Assembly: GCA_034414555.1 (NCBI GenBank)
Contig: DAOUMA010000018.1
Span: forward strand, 1-61,670
From: CG2-30-46-19 sp034414555
GTDB lineage: Bacteria > Chloroflexota > Dehalococcoidia > GIF9 > AB-539-J10
Length of the DNA stretch: 61,670 nucleotides
Reading direction: 5' to 3'
The notes under the pieces are model-generated. The model saw nothing but the letters and a program-made list of their open reading frames with translations, did no database searches and was not told where the DNA came from. The translations under genes were made by a program, and so were the position numbers. This document shows, one piece after another, positions 17,845 through 25,166 of the stretch. Each line of letters opens with the position of its first letter. Position 1 is the stretch's first letter.

Positions 17845-18189
17845 ATATCCTATTCGAAGACCAGCATATAGCCATAGCGGGTAAGCGGCGAACAGGGTGC
17901 CGAAAAGAATATGGCTCCCCACGGTAAGGTTTCTCCAATCGAAGTTAAATATGCCCGAATTTATCATCCAGTCCCTTCCCGACTCGGCGCCCGCCATCTG
18001 CCACATCCAGGCAGCCGCTGACCATTCGCAATACATACCGACGCTGGAGAGCCAGAAAAGCACCAGGATTACCCCCGAAAGTATCTCCACCAGATGCCTG
18101 CCGGGAAAAGTAGCGTTGAGCCAGGCAACCACAAAACCTAATCCTATCAGCCAGAAGACGTCAATCAAGAAGCTATCAAACGGTATCAT
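17818..18189 (-). CDS. small multi-pass membrane protein
   Basis: A 123-residue protein with about three hydrophobic helices (FWLIGLGFVVAWL, EILSGVILVLFWLSSVG, and LFGTLFAAYPLWLYAG). I do not recognise a named family. It overlaps the stop of the GMC oxidoreductase by four bases (ATGA), so the two are translationally coupled, and the 3' end overlaps the convergent flavoprotein gene by 27 nt. It may anchor the GMC enzyme to the membrane or pass its electrons on, by analogy with membrane-linked GMC dehydrogenases; no heme-binding motif is obvious. Confidence 0.7.
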   Translation of the reverse strand: MIPFDSFLIDVFWLIGLGFVVAWLNATFPGRHLVEILSGVILVLFWLSSVGMYCEWSAAAWMWQMAGAESGRDWMINSGIFNFDWRNLTVGSHILFGTLFAAYPLWLYAGLRIGYSIFGRRKD

Positions 18190-19736
18190 CGTTCATTATC
18201 ACCTCCTTTGTTACCTTTGTTGTTGCTCAGAACTCCATCGATATGGGCTGCAGTTCTGGTGGCAATTGCCATGATGGTCATTTGGGGGTTCACCCCTAGC
18301 GAGGTCGGGAAAACGCTGGCATCACAGATGAACAGTTTTTTCACATCCCAGGTCTCACAATTAACATTGACCACGGATTTCGTTGGGTCACTTCCCATCC
18401 TGCAAGTTCCCATAGGATGATATGCGGTGACGATAAAATCGTTCCCCTTTAGTTTGAGCCGTTTAAGCTCCTCGACCTGCTTGGGGGATGTTAATTCCGG
18501 TATCCTGGCAAGCATGGGATAGACCCTCTTAGCGCCAGCGGTGAACCAGATTTCAGCCAGATGCACCACAGATAGCTGTAGCCTGCGGATATCATCCTTG
18601 TTGAGGTCATACAGCATAGTTGGTTTGTGGTAGAAGGGCAATGCCCTTACTGAGCCTTCAGTAGTGTCAGAGACCATAGAGCCGAATAAGGCGATTTTGG
18701 AAAATTGGCTCATCAATCTGGCATGTTCGTTCCCTGCATAAGGCAAGGTATTCGATTGGACATCGGGCGGAGTTACCGCTCCCTCAAGCATGATGCCTTC
18801 TTCCTCGAAGAATTCATCGACATACACGCTCTGGGGAATGCCATCCCAGCACCGGATATCCTGGTCAAATAAGGCACCTGTGCCCACACAGGGGTGAATG
18901 CGAAGATGCTTTCCCACCCGACCGCTGGAGTTGGCTAATTTGTTCTTAAGAAGGAAATACGGGGAATAAATGGCACCCGCAGCTAAGATTACCACCTTTG
19001 TTCCTACCTGGATGCTCTTTATTTTTCGTCCCGAATCAGGGTCAACAAAGTGTCCCAGAACTCCCGTGGCTCTTCCGTTTTCCACCGCAATTTTCTCAGC
19101 AAGACAATTGGCATATATGGTCGCTCCTAGCTTTGATGCTTCGGGGATGTAGGATACATTCATTGATTGTTTGGCATCTATGGGACAGCCGAAGGCGCAT
19201 AGTCCTGACCCTTCACACTCCTTAGCATTGCGTCGTAGGAAGCCTGCTGAATATCCCAGTTTATCGGCCCCCTCCTTAAACTTCAGGTTATTTGTGCCTA
19301 CTACCTCGGGGTCTGCTGGCTGCACATACAAGAAATTTTCAATTCGTTGATAAAATAGCCCCAGTTCCTCTTCACCAAGCTCTTTAAGTCCATAGTTTTC
19401 CTGCCAGTCCTTGAGCACCTTTGGGGGAATGCGGAGACAAGTGCCCGAATTGATGGTTGTTGTCCCTCCCACAGTCTTGCCTAATGGGAGGATGCAGATA
19501 GGTCTGCCCAGGGTGAGAGTTTGTCCCCTATCCCGATACATCAAGAGCATTGACTCCACTGGTCGGCACCTGAAATCCTTTCTGGTAAAGTATCCACCTT
19601 CCTCCACGACCACCACTGAATGTCCCATTTCTGCCAGTTCTTTGGCAATCACGGCACCACCTGCCCCGGACCCGATGACTGCCACATCGCAGTCAACTTT
19701 TACATCGGAATGGATGTCCTGGTAGCTCAAAATCAT
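18186..19736 (-). CDS. GMC-family FAD oxidoreductase
   Basis: A 516-residue glucose-methanol-choline family flavoprotein. It starts with a Rossmann FAD motif DVAVIGSGAGGAVIAKEL and VVEEGGYF, has LGKTVGGTTTINSG, and an internal cysteine-rich loop ECEGSGLCAFGCPIDAKQSM. The C-terminus has AYHPMGTCRMG and SLGVNPQMTIMAIA with the conserved active-site His and Asn. The cysteine loop and the small partner gene resemble cholesterol-oxidase-like and gluconate/alcohol dehydrogenase relatives. No Tat signal is visible, so it seems cytoplasmic. The operon runs small subunit, GMC, membrane protein. It probably oxidises an alcohol and passes electrons to a membrane acceptor. Confidence 0.88.
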   Translation of the reverse strand: MILSYQDIHSDVKVDCDVAVIGSGAGGAVIAKELAEMGHSVVVVEEGGYFTRKDFRCRPVESMLLMYRDRGQTLTLGRPICILPLGKTVGGTTTINSGTCLRIPPKVLKDWQENYGLKELGEEELGLFYQRIENFLYVQPADPEVVGTNNLKFKEGADKLGYSAGFLRRNAKECEGSGLCAFGCPIDAKQSMNVSYIPEASKLGATIYANCLAEKIAVENGRATGVLGHFVDPDSGRKIKSIQVGTKVVILAAGAIYSPYFLLKNKLANSSGRVGKHLRIHPCVGTGALFDQDIRCWDGIPQSVYVDEFFEEEGIMLEGAVTPPDVQSNTLPYAGNEHARLMSQFSKIALFGSMVSDTTEGSVRALPFYHKPTMLYDLNKDDIRRLQLSVVHLAEIWFTAGAKRVYPMLARIPELTSPKQVEELKRLKLKGNDFIVTAYHPMGTCRMGSDPTKSVVNVNCETWDVKKLFICDASVFPTSLGVNPQMTIMAIATRTAAHIDGVLSNNKGNKGGDNER

Positions 19737-19738
19737 CT

Positions 19739-20164
19739 CTAATCCCTGACCACCTGTCTCTTTGAGGCCTCTGCTAGCTTTGCCTCGGCATCGTATCCAA
19801 TTGCCCTGGATACTTCATCTTGTCCATAATAGCCAAAGCAAATAACCAGTCTGAAAAGGGTAAAGCTATTGCGGAGCAGGTAGAGCTTGCTTTCAGACCA
19901 TTTCTGGAACAGGCGTTGCTTTTCTTCGGATGAAAGAGAAAGGAAGATTTTATATTCGCTTCCAAAAAAGAGGGGAAAGAAAAATTGTAGTGCCAGAATC
20001 AAGAAGCGGTATAGAGTCCGGAACTCGAAACTGGATTTAGCCAGATATTGAGTGTCAATCCATCGGACAATTCTATCTGTATCTACAGGTGGCAGCCCTT
20101 CATCCCTTCCCAGCACATCGGGGATAGCTGCTTTTAAAATCTTCGCCTCATACCTGGTGAGCAT
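19739..20164 (-). CDS. gluconate-2-dehydrogenase subunit 3-like small partner of the GMC enzyme
   Basis: About 141 residues from the ATG at 20164 (a GTG at 20188 is an alternative start). The pattern LTRYEAKILKAAIPDVLG, TDRIVRWIDTQYL, LSSEEKQRLFQKW and VSRAIGYDAEAK matches the small subunit-3-like proteins that travel with GMC dehydrogenases. The middle segment FLILALQFFFPLFFG is hydrophobic. It ends 2 nt before the GMC gene, so the two form one unit. The family is thought to help folding or export of the large subunit; here no Tat signal is seen. Confidence 0.65.
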   Translation of the reverse strand: MLTRYEAKILKAAIPDVLGRDEGLPPVDTDRIVRWIDTQYLAKSSFEFRTLYRFLILALQFFFPLFFGSEYKIFLSLSSEEKQRLFQKWSESKLYLLRNSFTLFRLVICFGYYGQDEVSRAIGYDAEAKLAEASKRQVVRD

Positions 20165-20264
20165 TTTATATCTTTCTGAGGATTCCACCGCCTGTTTTAG
20201 TGTTGTTCTTTTCTATAATACCATATCGTAGGCTAGGGGAAAGATTGAGCTTTTAGATTTTTTA

Positions 20265-20412
20265 TGTCATTGCGAGGAGCGGTAGTGATGAAGCAATCTG
20301 GAACGGGATTGCCACGCTTCGCTCGCAATGACAAATAAGAAAGGTCGCAATGACCCCCCTTCTGTCATTACGAGGCACATCAGTGCCGAAGCAATCGCAG
20401 GAAAGCGGTGGG
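20265..20412. repeat. dispersed palindromic repeat, family B (best copy plus a partial second copy)
   Basis: TGTCATTGCGAG (20265-20276) and CTCGCAATGACA (20322-20333) are perfect 12-bp inverted ends of a 69-bp unit with CAATCTGG and GGGATTGCC inside. A second, decayed unit follows (GTCATTACGAGG, GCCGAAGCAATCGC). It fills the space between the GMC operon start and the birA promoter. It lacks any gene and is of the short, non-autonomous intergenic type. Confidence 0.75.
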
Positions 20413-20423
20413 TAGGTGGAGAC

Positions 20424-20452
20424 TTGACAACAGGCTGAGTGGTCGTTAACCT
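20424..20452 (+). promoter_or_regulatory. candidate promoter of birA
   Basis: A perfect TTGACA (20424-20429) is followed after 17 nt by TAACCT (20447-20452), a weak -10. The weak -10 lies inside the palindrome at 20445-20471, so a protein bound there would block the polymerase. Confidence 0.45.
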
Positions 20453-20471
20453 TTGTGAATTTAAGGTTAAC
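20445..20471. promoter_or_regulatory. BirA-like operator palindrome
   Basis: GTTAACCTT (20445-20453) and AAGGTTAAC (20463-20471) are perfect inverted repeats with a 9-nt spacer. The half site resembles the BirA operator core (GTTAACC...GGTTAAC in Gram-positive relatives), though the core spacing here is 13 nt rather than the usual 14-16. It overlaps the -10 and the ribosome site of birA, whose product has an N-terminal DNA-binding domain, so autoregulation is likely. Confidence 0.55.
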
Positions 20472-20474
20472 CAA

Positions 20475-21398
20475 ATGAAGGCGGAGATATTAAAAACACT
20501 TCGGGAGACCAAAGGATATATCTCCGGTGAAAAGTTAGGTCAATCCTTGGGTACCTCTAGGGTTTCCATCTGGAAGCACATCCGTGACTTGAAACGCGAT
20601 GGCTATGTAATAGAAGCCTCACCTAAGGGATACCGTCTGGTTTCCTCTCCAGATTTATTGCTCCCCTGTGAATTCCCTGAGTTGGAGCCAATGATTCATC
20701 ATTTTCACGAGGTTAGCTCCACTATGAATATTGCCCGGGAATTGGCACGGAAGGGAGCGGAGGAGGGAACAATAGTCATCGCTGAAAGGCAAACCACTGG
20801 AAGGGGGAGGCTGAGCCGGGAGTGGCAGTCTCCGCAGGGAGGAATTTACTTCACCATCGTTTTGAGACCTAGGATAAGCCCTGTTTATGCCCCGAGGTTA
20901 AATCTAGTGGTCTCAGTTGCTGTAGCCAGGACCATCAGGAAGCTTTTTGGCTTGAACGCTGAATTGAAGTGGCCCAATGATGTCTTGATAAGTGGGAAGA
21001 AGGTGTGTGGCATACTGGCTGAGATGGAAGCTGAGACCGATACCGTGAATTTCGTCAATGTCGGCATTGGAATAAATGCCAATTCACCTATCTCTCAACT
21101 TGAACACACTGCGACCTCTCTGAAGGAGGAGTTGGGCGGGGAGATTTCCCGAAAGGAGTTTTTACGCTCGCTGGTCAAGGAAATCAATGAGCAATATGCC
21201 TTGCTAACCAGGCCGGAGCTGCTTGAGGGGTGGAAGAACCTTTCTGTCACGCTGAATAAGTGGGTGAGGGTACTATCTTTGGGTGAAACAATGGAAGGGC
21301 AAGCTATCGACATTGATGCCAATGGGGCTCTTTTGATTAAGGATAAGGATGGCTTGGTGAGAACTGTCATTGCTGGGGATTGCATTCATCTAAGGTAA
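20475..21398 (+). CDS. birA: biotin protein ligase / biotin operon repressor
   Basis: A 307-residue bifunctional BirA. The N-terminal winged helix (EILKTLRETKGYISGEKLG, SRVSIWKHIRDLKRDGY) is followed by the ligase domain with GRGRLSREWQSPQGG (biotin/ATP loop), LKWPNDVLISGKKVCGIL and NVGIGINAN, then the small C-terminal SH3-like domain. It attaches biotin to carboxylase carrier proteins and can repress biotin genes. ATG 20475 was chosen because AAGG lies 8 nt upstream and the winged helix begins directly after it. bioY follows, fitting a biotin uptake and use unit. Confidence 0.95.
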   Translation: MKAEILKTLRETKGYISGEKLGQSLGTSRVSIWKHIRDLKRDGYVIEASPKGYRLVSSPDLLLPCEFPELEPMIHHFHEVSSTMNIARELARKGAEEGTIVIAERQTTGRGRLSREWQSPQGGIYFTIVLRPRISPVYAPRLNLVVSVAVARTIRKLFGLNAELKWPNDVLISGKKVCGILAEMEAETDTVNFVNVGIGINANSPISQLEHTATSLKEELGGEISRKEFLRSLVKEINEQYALLTRPELLEGWKNLSVTLNKWVRVLSLGETMEGQAIDIDANGALLIKDKDGLVRTVIAGDCIHLR

Positions 21399-21464
21399 AA
21401 GATGTTACTTATTTATCCATTATCTGATAAAGTATATAAAACAAGTCATGATAAAACTCTCGGG

Positions 21465-21485
21465 GTGTGTTTAAACTTAACACAC
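21465..21485. promoter_or_regulatory. palindrome upstream of bioY
   Basis: GTGTGTT (21465-21471) and AACACAC (21479-21485) are inverted with a 7-nt spacer, 28 nt upstream of the bioY ATG. It differs from the palindrome at birA, so a different regulator or simply a leader hairpin is possible. Confidence 0.35.
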
Positions 21486-21513
21486 AAACAATAATTGATG
21501 AAGGGGGGTAAAT

Positions 21514-22164
21514 ATGGCAATAGCCGCAAAAATCGACCGGGCCAAATATGACGTGTTCCGATGGAGGTATGAGCTTAGTATACCCAAAAAGTTAGTCGTA
21601 GCAGTAGGCTTAGCTTGTATTGTCGGTCTTCTAGCTCAGGTTAGATTTCCAATTCCGTGGAGTCCGGTGCCGATTACAGGACAAACCTTTGCCGTACTTC
21701 TGGCTGGTGTGCTCTTGGGAAGGTGGTGGGGAGGCGCGAGTCTGGCTATCTATGCTGGGCTTGGCGCTGTTGGGGTTCCCTGGTTTTCGGGCTGGGCCAG
21801 CGGGCTTGGTGCCACCGGGGGATACATCATCGGTTTTATCCTGGCTGCCCTTTTCTTGGGTCATTTTACCGATAAGTATATTAGGGCAAGAAGCTTCTTG
21901 AGTATGCTGGTGCTCATGCTTTTCGCCAACTTCATCCTGATTTATGTTCCCGGCCTCATTTGGCTTGGGATATGGCTAAATATGGTGGCCGTAACACCAG
22001 CTGCCTCCTTTGCGGCGCTTTTGGGCATGGGACTTCTTCCCTTCATAGCTGGCGATGTAACCAAGGCGGTTCTGGCGGCTGCCATAGCTAGAGGAATAAC
22101 ACCTAAATTAGCCTACAACGGAGAGGTAGATAAGGGCAAATGGGCCAGTTGGCGCATCCCTTAG
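21514..22164 (+). CDS. bioY: biotin transporter BioY
   Basis: A 216-residue membrane S component for biotin. The family signature is clear: VRFPIPWSPVPITGQTFAVLLAG, LAIYAGLGAVGVPWF, and GATGGYIIGFILAALFLG, with about six helices. A strong AAGGGGGGTAAAT site precedes the ATG. BioY imports biotin either alone or with EcfAT. It follows birA, and no biotin biosynthesis genes are seen here, so the cell may rely on uptake. Confidence 0.95.
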   Translation: MAIAAKIDRAKYDVFRWRYELSIPKKLVVAVGLACIVGLLAQVRFPIPWSPVPITGQTFAVLLAGVLLGRWWGGASLAIYAGLGAVGVPWFSGWASGLGATGGYIIGFILAALFLGHFTDKYIRARSFLSMLVLMLFANFILIYVPGLIWLGIWLNMVAVTPAASFAALLGMGLLPFIAGDVTKAVLAAAIARGITPKLAYNGEVDKGKWASWRIP

Positions 22165-22171
22165 GAATTGG

Positions 22172-22305
22172 GGGCATCTTTTCCCCGCTTTAAGTGGATT
22201 AATCCTCGCTGTCTTGATTGCGGCGTTGATGTCCACAGCGGATACCTGCCTTTTGAGCCAGAGAGTCATCCTGACCGAGGACATACTAAAGCGGTTTCGC
22301 CCTTC
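22172..22305 (+). pseudogene. fragment of a sodium:solute symporter (SSF family)
   Basis: Directly after bioY the plus frame starting 22172 reads FPALSGLILAVLIAALMSTADTC in two overlapping parts (FPALSGLILAVLIAAL and AALMSTADTCLLSQ), then RVILTEDILKRF. This is the conserved AA-MSTADS-L...DI-KR segment of SSF sodium/solute symporters (PutP type). There is no start codon, the N-terminal ~300 residues are missing, and the frame runs into repeat sequence afterwards. It is a decayed remnant of a transporter gene. Confidence 0.6.
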
Positions 22306-22360
22306 AATTGATGAACGAAGGACTGTTCCACTCTCCCTTCAAGGGAGAGGAATTTTTAAT

Positions 22361-22392
22361 GGGATTGTCATGCTTTGCTGGCAATGACATAA
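22361..22392. repeat. half copy of repeat family B
   Basis: GGGATTGTCATGCTTTGCTG followed by GCAATGACATAAT is close to the right half of the unit at 20265-20333. It lies just upstream of the tyrA start. Confidence 0.55.
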
Positions 22393-22399
22393 TAAGGGT

Positions 22400-23278
22400 G
22401 TGCGGGTTGCCATTATTGGGCTGGGGCTTATCGGCGGTTCCATTGGGCTTGCTTTGAAGAAGGCTGAAGAAAGTCATTCTGAGCCGCAGACAAAGAATCT
22501 CGAAATAATTGGCTATGTTCGCCGTCCTGAAGCTGCCTCGCTGGCAGTGAATATGGGGATGGTTGATAGAGTAGAGACAAGCCTTGAAAACACGGTAAAA
22601 GAAGCTGAGATAGTCATCATTGCTACTCCAGTTTTGGTTATAAAGGAAATTCTCTCTCAAATAGCAGGTTATCTTCCCCACGGCTGCATAGCTACCGATA
22701 CGGGGAGCACCAAGGTTGAGGTTATGAAGTGGGCTGAGGAATTATTGCCACCAACGGTGGACTTTATCGGTGGGCATCCCATGGCGGGGAAGGAAACCTA
22801 TGGGATGAAAGCTGCCGAGGCTGATTTATTTCAAGGGTCTGTTTATTGTCTTACTCCGTCCCGGAAAGCCTCACCACAATCGGTAGACAAGGTAGCAGAT
22901 ATGGTGAAGAAGCTGGGGGCTGCGCCTTTCTCTATCGATGCCCAGGAGCATGATGCGCTTGTCGCCGGGGTTAGCCACCTTCCCTTTTTGTTATCAGCTG
23001 CTCTGGTGACAGGCACCGCCGGTGGACCTATCTGGGAGAGGATGAAGAAATTAGCTGCCTCTGGCTATCGTGACCTTACCCGACTGGCTTCAGGAAGCCC
23101 TGCGGTGAATGCCCAAATTTGCCTTACTAATCAGCAGGCGATACTTCGCTGGATAGACAAGTTTATTGATGAACTGCAAAGGTATCGTCACTTGGTGGAT
23201 TCAGGTAGTAATCAACTGGAGGAAGCACTGGCTGAGGCTAACAAATTAAGGCAGGAATGGCTAAACCAGGCAAAATAA
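22400..23278 (+). CDS. tyrA: prephenate dehydrogenase
   Basis: A 292-residue TyrA. The N-terminal NAD-binding motif VAIIGLGLIGGSIGLAL begins at the very start of the protein; DTGSTKVEVMKWAEE, FIGGHPMAGKETYG and the C-terminal VAGVSHLPFLLSAAL are the family motifs, the last His contacting prephenate. It oxidatively decarboxylates prephenate to 4-hydroxyphenylpyruvate for tyrosine synthesis. The start is a GTG at 22400 with AAGGG almost touching it, an unusually short spacing. The gene overlaps aroA by 22 nt, placing it in an aromatic amino acid unit. Confidence 0.93.
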   Translation: MRVAIIGLGLIGGSIGLALKKAEESHSEPQTKNLEIIGYVRRPEAASLAVNMGMVDRVETSLENTVKEAEIVIIATPVLVIKEILSQIAGYLPHGCIATDTGSTKVEVMKWAEELLPPTVDFIGGHPMAGKETYGMKAAEADLFQGSVYCLTPSRKASPQSVDKVADMVKKLGAAPFSIDAQEHDALVAGVSHLPFLLSAALVTGTAGGPIWERMKKLAASGYRDLTRLASGSPAVNAQICLTNQQAILRWIDKFIDELQRYRHLVDSGSNQLEEALAEANKLRQEWLNQAK

Positions 23279-24573
23279 GGGTTATCAAGCCCTGTCGTCG
23301 CCTGGAAGGTGAAGTTACCCCACCGGGCGATAAGTCCATCTCGCATCGTGCGGTGATTCTCAATAGCATAGCTTCAGGTGAAGCTGAGATTGGCAACTTT
23401 TCCTCGGGCAAGGATTGCTGGAGCACCGTTAGCTGCTTAAGGGCTTTAGGGGCACAGATTCGCAGAGGTGGCACTTCAGATTTTCCCACCTTGCTTATCT
23501 CCGGCGTTGGTGGAAAAAGATTGACTGAGCCATCGAATGTGCTTAATGCCGGGAACAGCGCCACCACGATGCGTCTTCTCGGTGGTCTGCTTTCCAGTCA
23601 GCCCTTTTTGTCTATCATTACCGGCGATGCTTCTCTCCGTTCCCGCCCTATGGGGAGGCTGATTGAGCCGCTGCGGCTAATGGGGGCGGAAATCTGGGGT
23701 AGGGGAAGGGATTCCTTTGCCCCTTTAGTTATCAGGGGAGGAAAGTTACATGGCGCCGAAATTTCGTTATCCATTCCCAGCGCTCAAATCAAGTCAGCGA
23801 TTTTGTTAGCTGGTCTCTTCGCTCAAGGGAAGACGGCGTTACGGCAGCTTGTTCCCTCCCGTGACCATACTGAAAGATTGCTCAGGCAGATGGGAGCTGC
23901 ACTGGAAAGCGATGGCAGCTTAATTTCCCTGAATCCGTTGACTTCTCCGCTAAAAGCGATAAGCTTTACCATTCCCGGTGATATTAGCTCGGCGGCTTAT
24001 TTTCTGGTTGCTGCCGCTGTTCATCCCGATGCCCGAATAATGGTGAGAGGCTGTGGGTTCAATCCGACACGGACGGGGATTATCGATGCCCTTTTAGCCA
24101 TGGGGGCTAAGCTGAGGATAAAAAATGAGAGGATGAGCGGCAACGAGCCAATGGCTGATATTATGGTAGAATCCAGCAAATTAAGGGGTATCGAGCTTGG
24201 TGGCGAGATGATTCCCCGTCTTATTGATGAGATTCCCCTTCTAGCTGTAGCTGGCTGCTTTGCCAGTGGTAAAACTGTGATTAGAGATGCTGCTGAGCTA
24301 CGGGTGAAGGAATCCGACCGAATTGCCACGGTATCTCGTGAGCTTACCAAGATGGGCGCTAAAATTGAGGAGTTGCCTGATGGCATGATTATCTATGGAG
24401 GTAAATCTTTATCGGGTGCGAAAATTGAGAGCCACTTAGACCATCGACTGGCGATGAGCCTGGCTATAGCTGGCCTGATGGCTAAGGGCGAAACGGTTAT
24501 CAACCAGGCTCAGGTGGTAAATGTTTCCTATCCCTCGTTCTGGTCCGCTGTTGCCGACATAGTAAAGCAATGA
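23257..24573 (+). CDS. aroA: 3-phosphoshikimate 1-carboxyvinyltransferase (EPSP synthase)
   Basis: A 438-residue AroA. PPGDKSISHRAVIL (phosphate- and PEP-binding Lys/Ser/Arg), NAGNSATTMRLLGG, DASLRSRPMGRLI, and the C-terminal RVKESDRIATVSREL and HLDHRLAMSLAIAG are all conserved. It joins PEP to shikimate 3-phosphate in the chorismate pathway. The LLGG in NAGNSATTMRLLGG differs from the more common GTxxR, so its class is not asserted. It overlaps tyrA upstream and gmk by four bases downstream, so the three are probably co-translated. Chorismate made here also feeds the pab genes at 37-40 kb. Confidence 0.95.
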   Translation: MAKPGKIRVIKPCRRLEGEVTPPGDKSISHRAVILNSIASGEAEIGNFSSGKDCWSTVSCLRALGAQIRRGGTSDFPTLLISGVGGKRLTEPSNVLNAGNSATTMRLLGGLLSSQPFLSIITGDASLRSRPMGRLIEPLRLMGAEIWGRGRDSFAPLVIRGGKLHGAEISLSIPSAQIKSAILLAGLFAQGKTALRQLVPSRDHTERLLRQMGAALESDGSLISLNPLTSPLKAISFTIPGDISSAAYFLVAAAVHPDARIMVRGCGFNPTRTGIIDALLAMGAKLRIKNERMSGNEPMADIMVESSKLRGIELGGEMIPRLIDEIPLLAVAGCFASGKTVIRDAAELRVKESDRIATVSRELTKMGAKIEELPDGMIIYGGKSLSGAKIESHLDHRLAMSLAIAGLMAKGETVINQAQVVNVSYPSFWSAVADIVKQ

Positions 24574-25166
24574 GTTCAAGCCGCTTGCTTATCGTCCTTT
24601 CGGGACCTTCCGGGGTGGGCAAGGATGCCCTGCTCAGGAAGATGAAGGAGCAAAAGTATCCCTTTCATTATGTGGTAACGGTTACCAGTCGTCCTCGCCG
24701 TGAAAGGGAAAGAGATGGTGTGGACTATCGCTTTGTTTCCCAGCGGGAGTTTCAGCAAATGATTGATAATGGGGAACTTCTGGAGTGGGCTAATGTTTAT
24801 GGAAATTACTATGGCGTGCCCCGGAAGGAGATAAGTCAGGCTTTATCCAAGGGAAAGGATGTCATTGTGAAGGTAGATGTGCAAGGGGCAGCTACCATTA
24901 AGAGGATATTGCCTCAGGCGGTGTCTATCTTTCTAAGACCTCCCTCAATGGAGGAGCTGGAAAGACGGCTGAGACAGCGCCATAGCGAGTCTGCCAAGGA
25001 CCTGGCACTGAGGTTACAGAAGGCTGAAGAGGAGATGAGAAGCTTACCCCTTTTTGACCATGTGCTCACCAGCTATCAAGGCAAGTTTGATGAACTTATC
25101 TCCCAGATTCAAGCCATCGTTTCGGCTGAGAAACGCCGGGTAAAGCCAAGGGTGGTCGAGCTATAA
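24570..25166 (+). CDS. gmk: guanylate kinase
   Basis: A 198-residue guanylate kinase that phosphorylates GMP to GDP. The P-loop LSGPSGVGKDALL has Asp where Ser/Thr is common after GK, followed by SRPRRERERDGVDYRFVS (GMP binding), GELLEWANVYGNYYGVP and the lid region RLRQRHSESAKDLALRL. Its ATG overlaps the aroA stop (ATGA), so it is coupled to the aromatic genes. Its stop overlaps the end of the convergent acyl-CoA dehydrogenase by 6 nt. Confidence 0.95.
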   Translation: MSSSRLLIVLSGPSGVGKDALLRKMKEQKYPFHYVVTVTSRPRRERERDGVDYRFVSQREFQQMIDNGELLEWANVYGNYYGVPRKEISQALSKGKDVIVKVDVQGAATIKRILPQAVSIFLRPPSMEELERRLRQRHSESAKDLALRLQKAEEEMRSLPLFDHVLTSYQGKFDELISQIQAIVSAEKRRVKPRVVEL

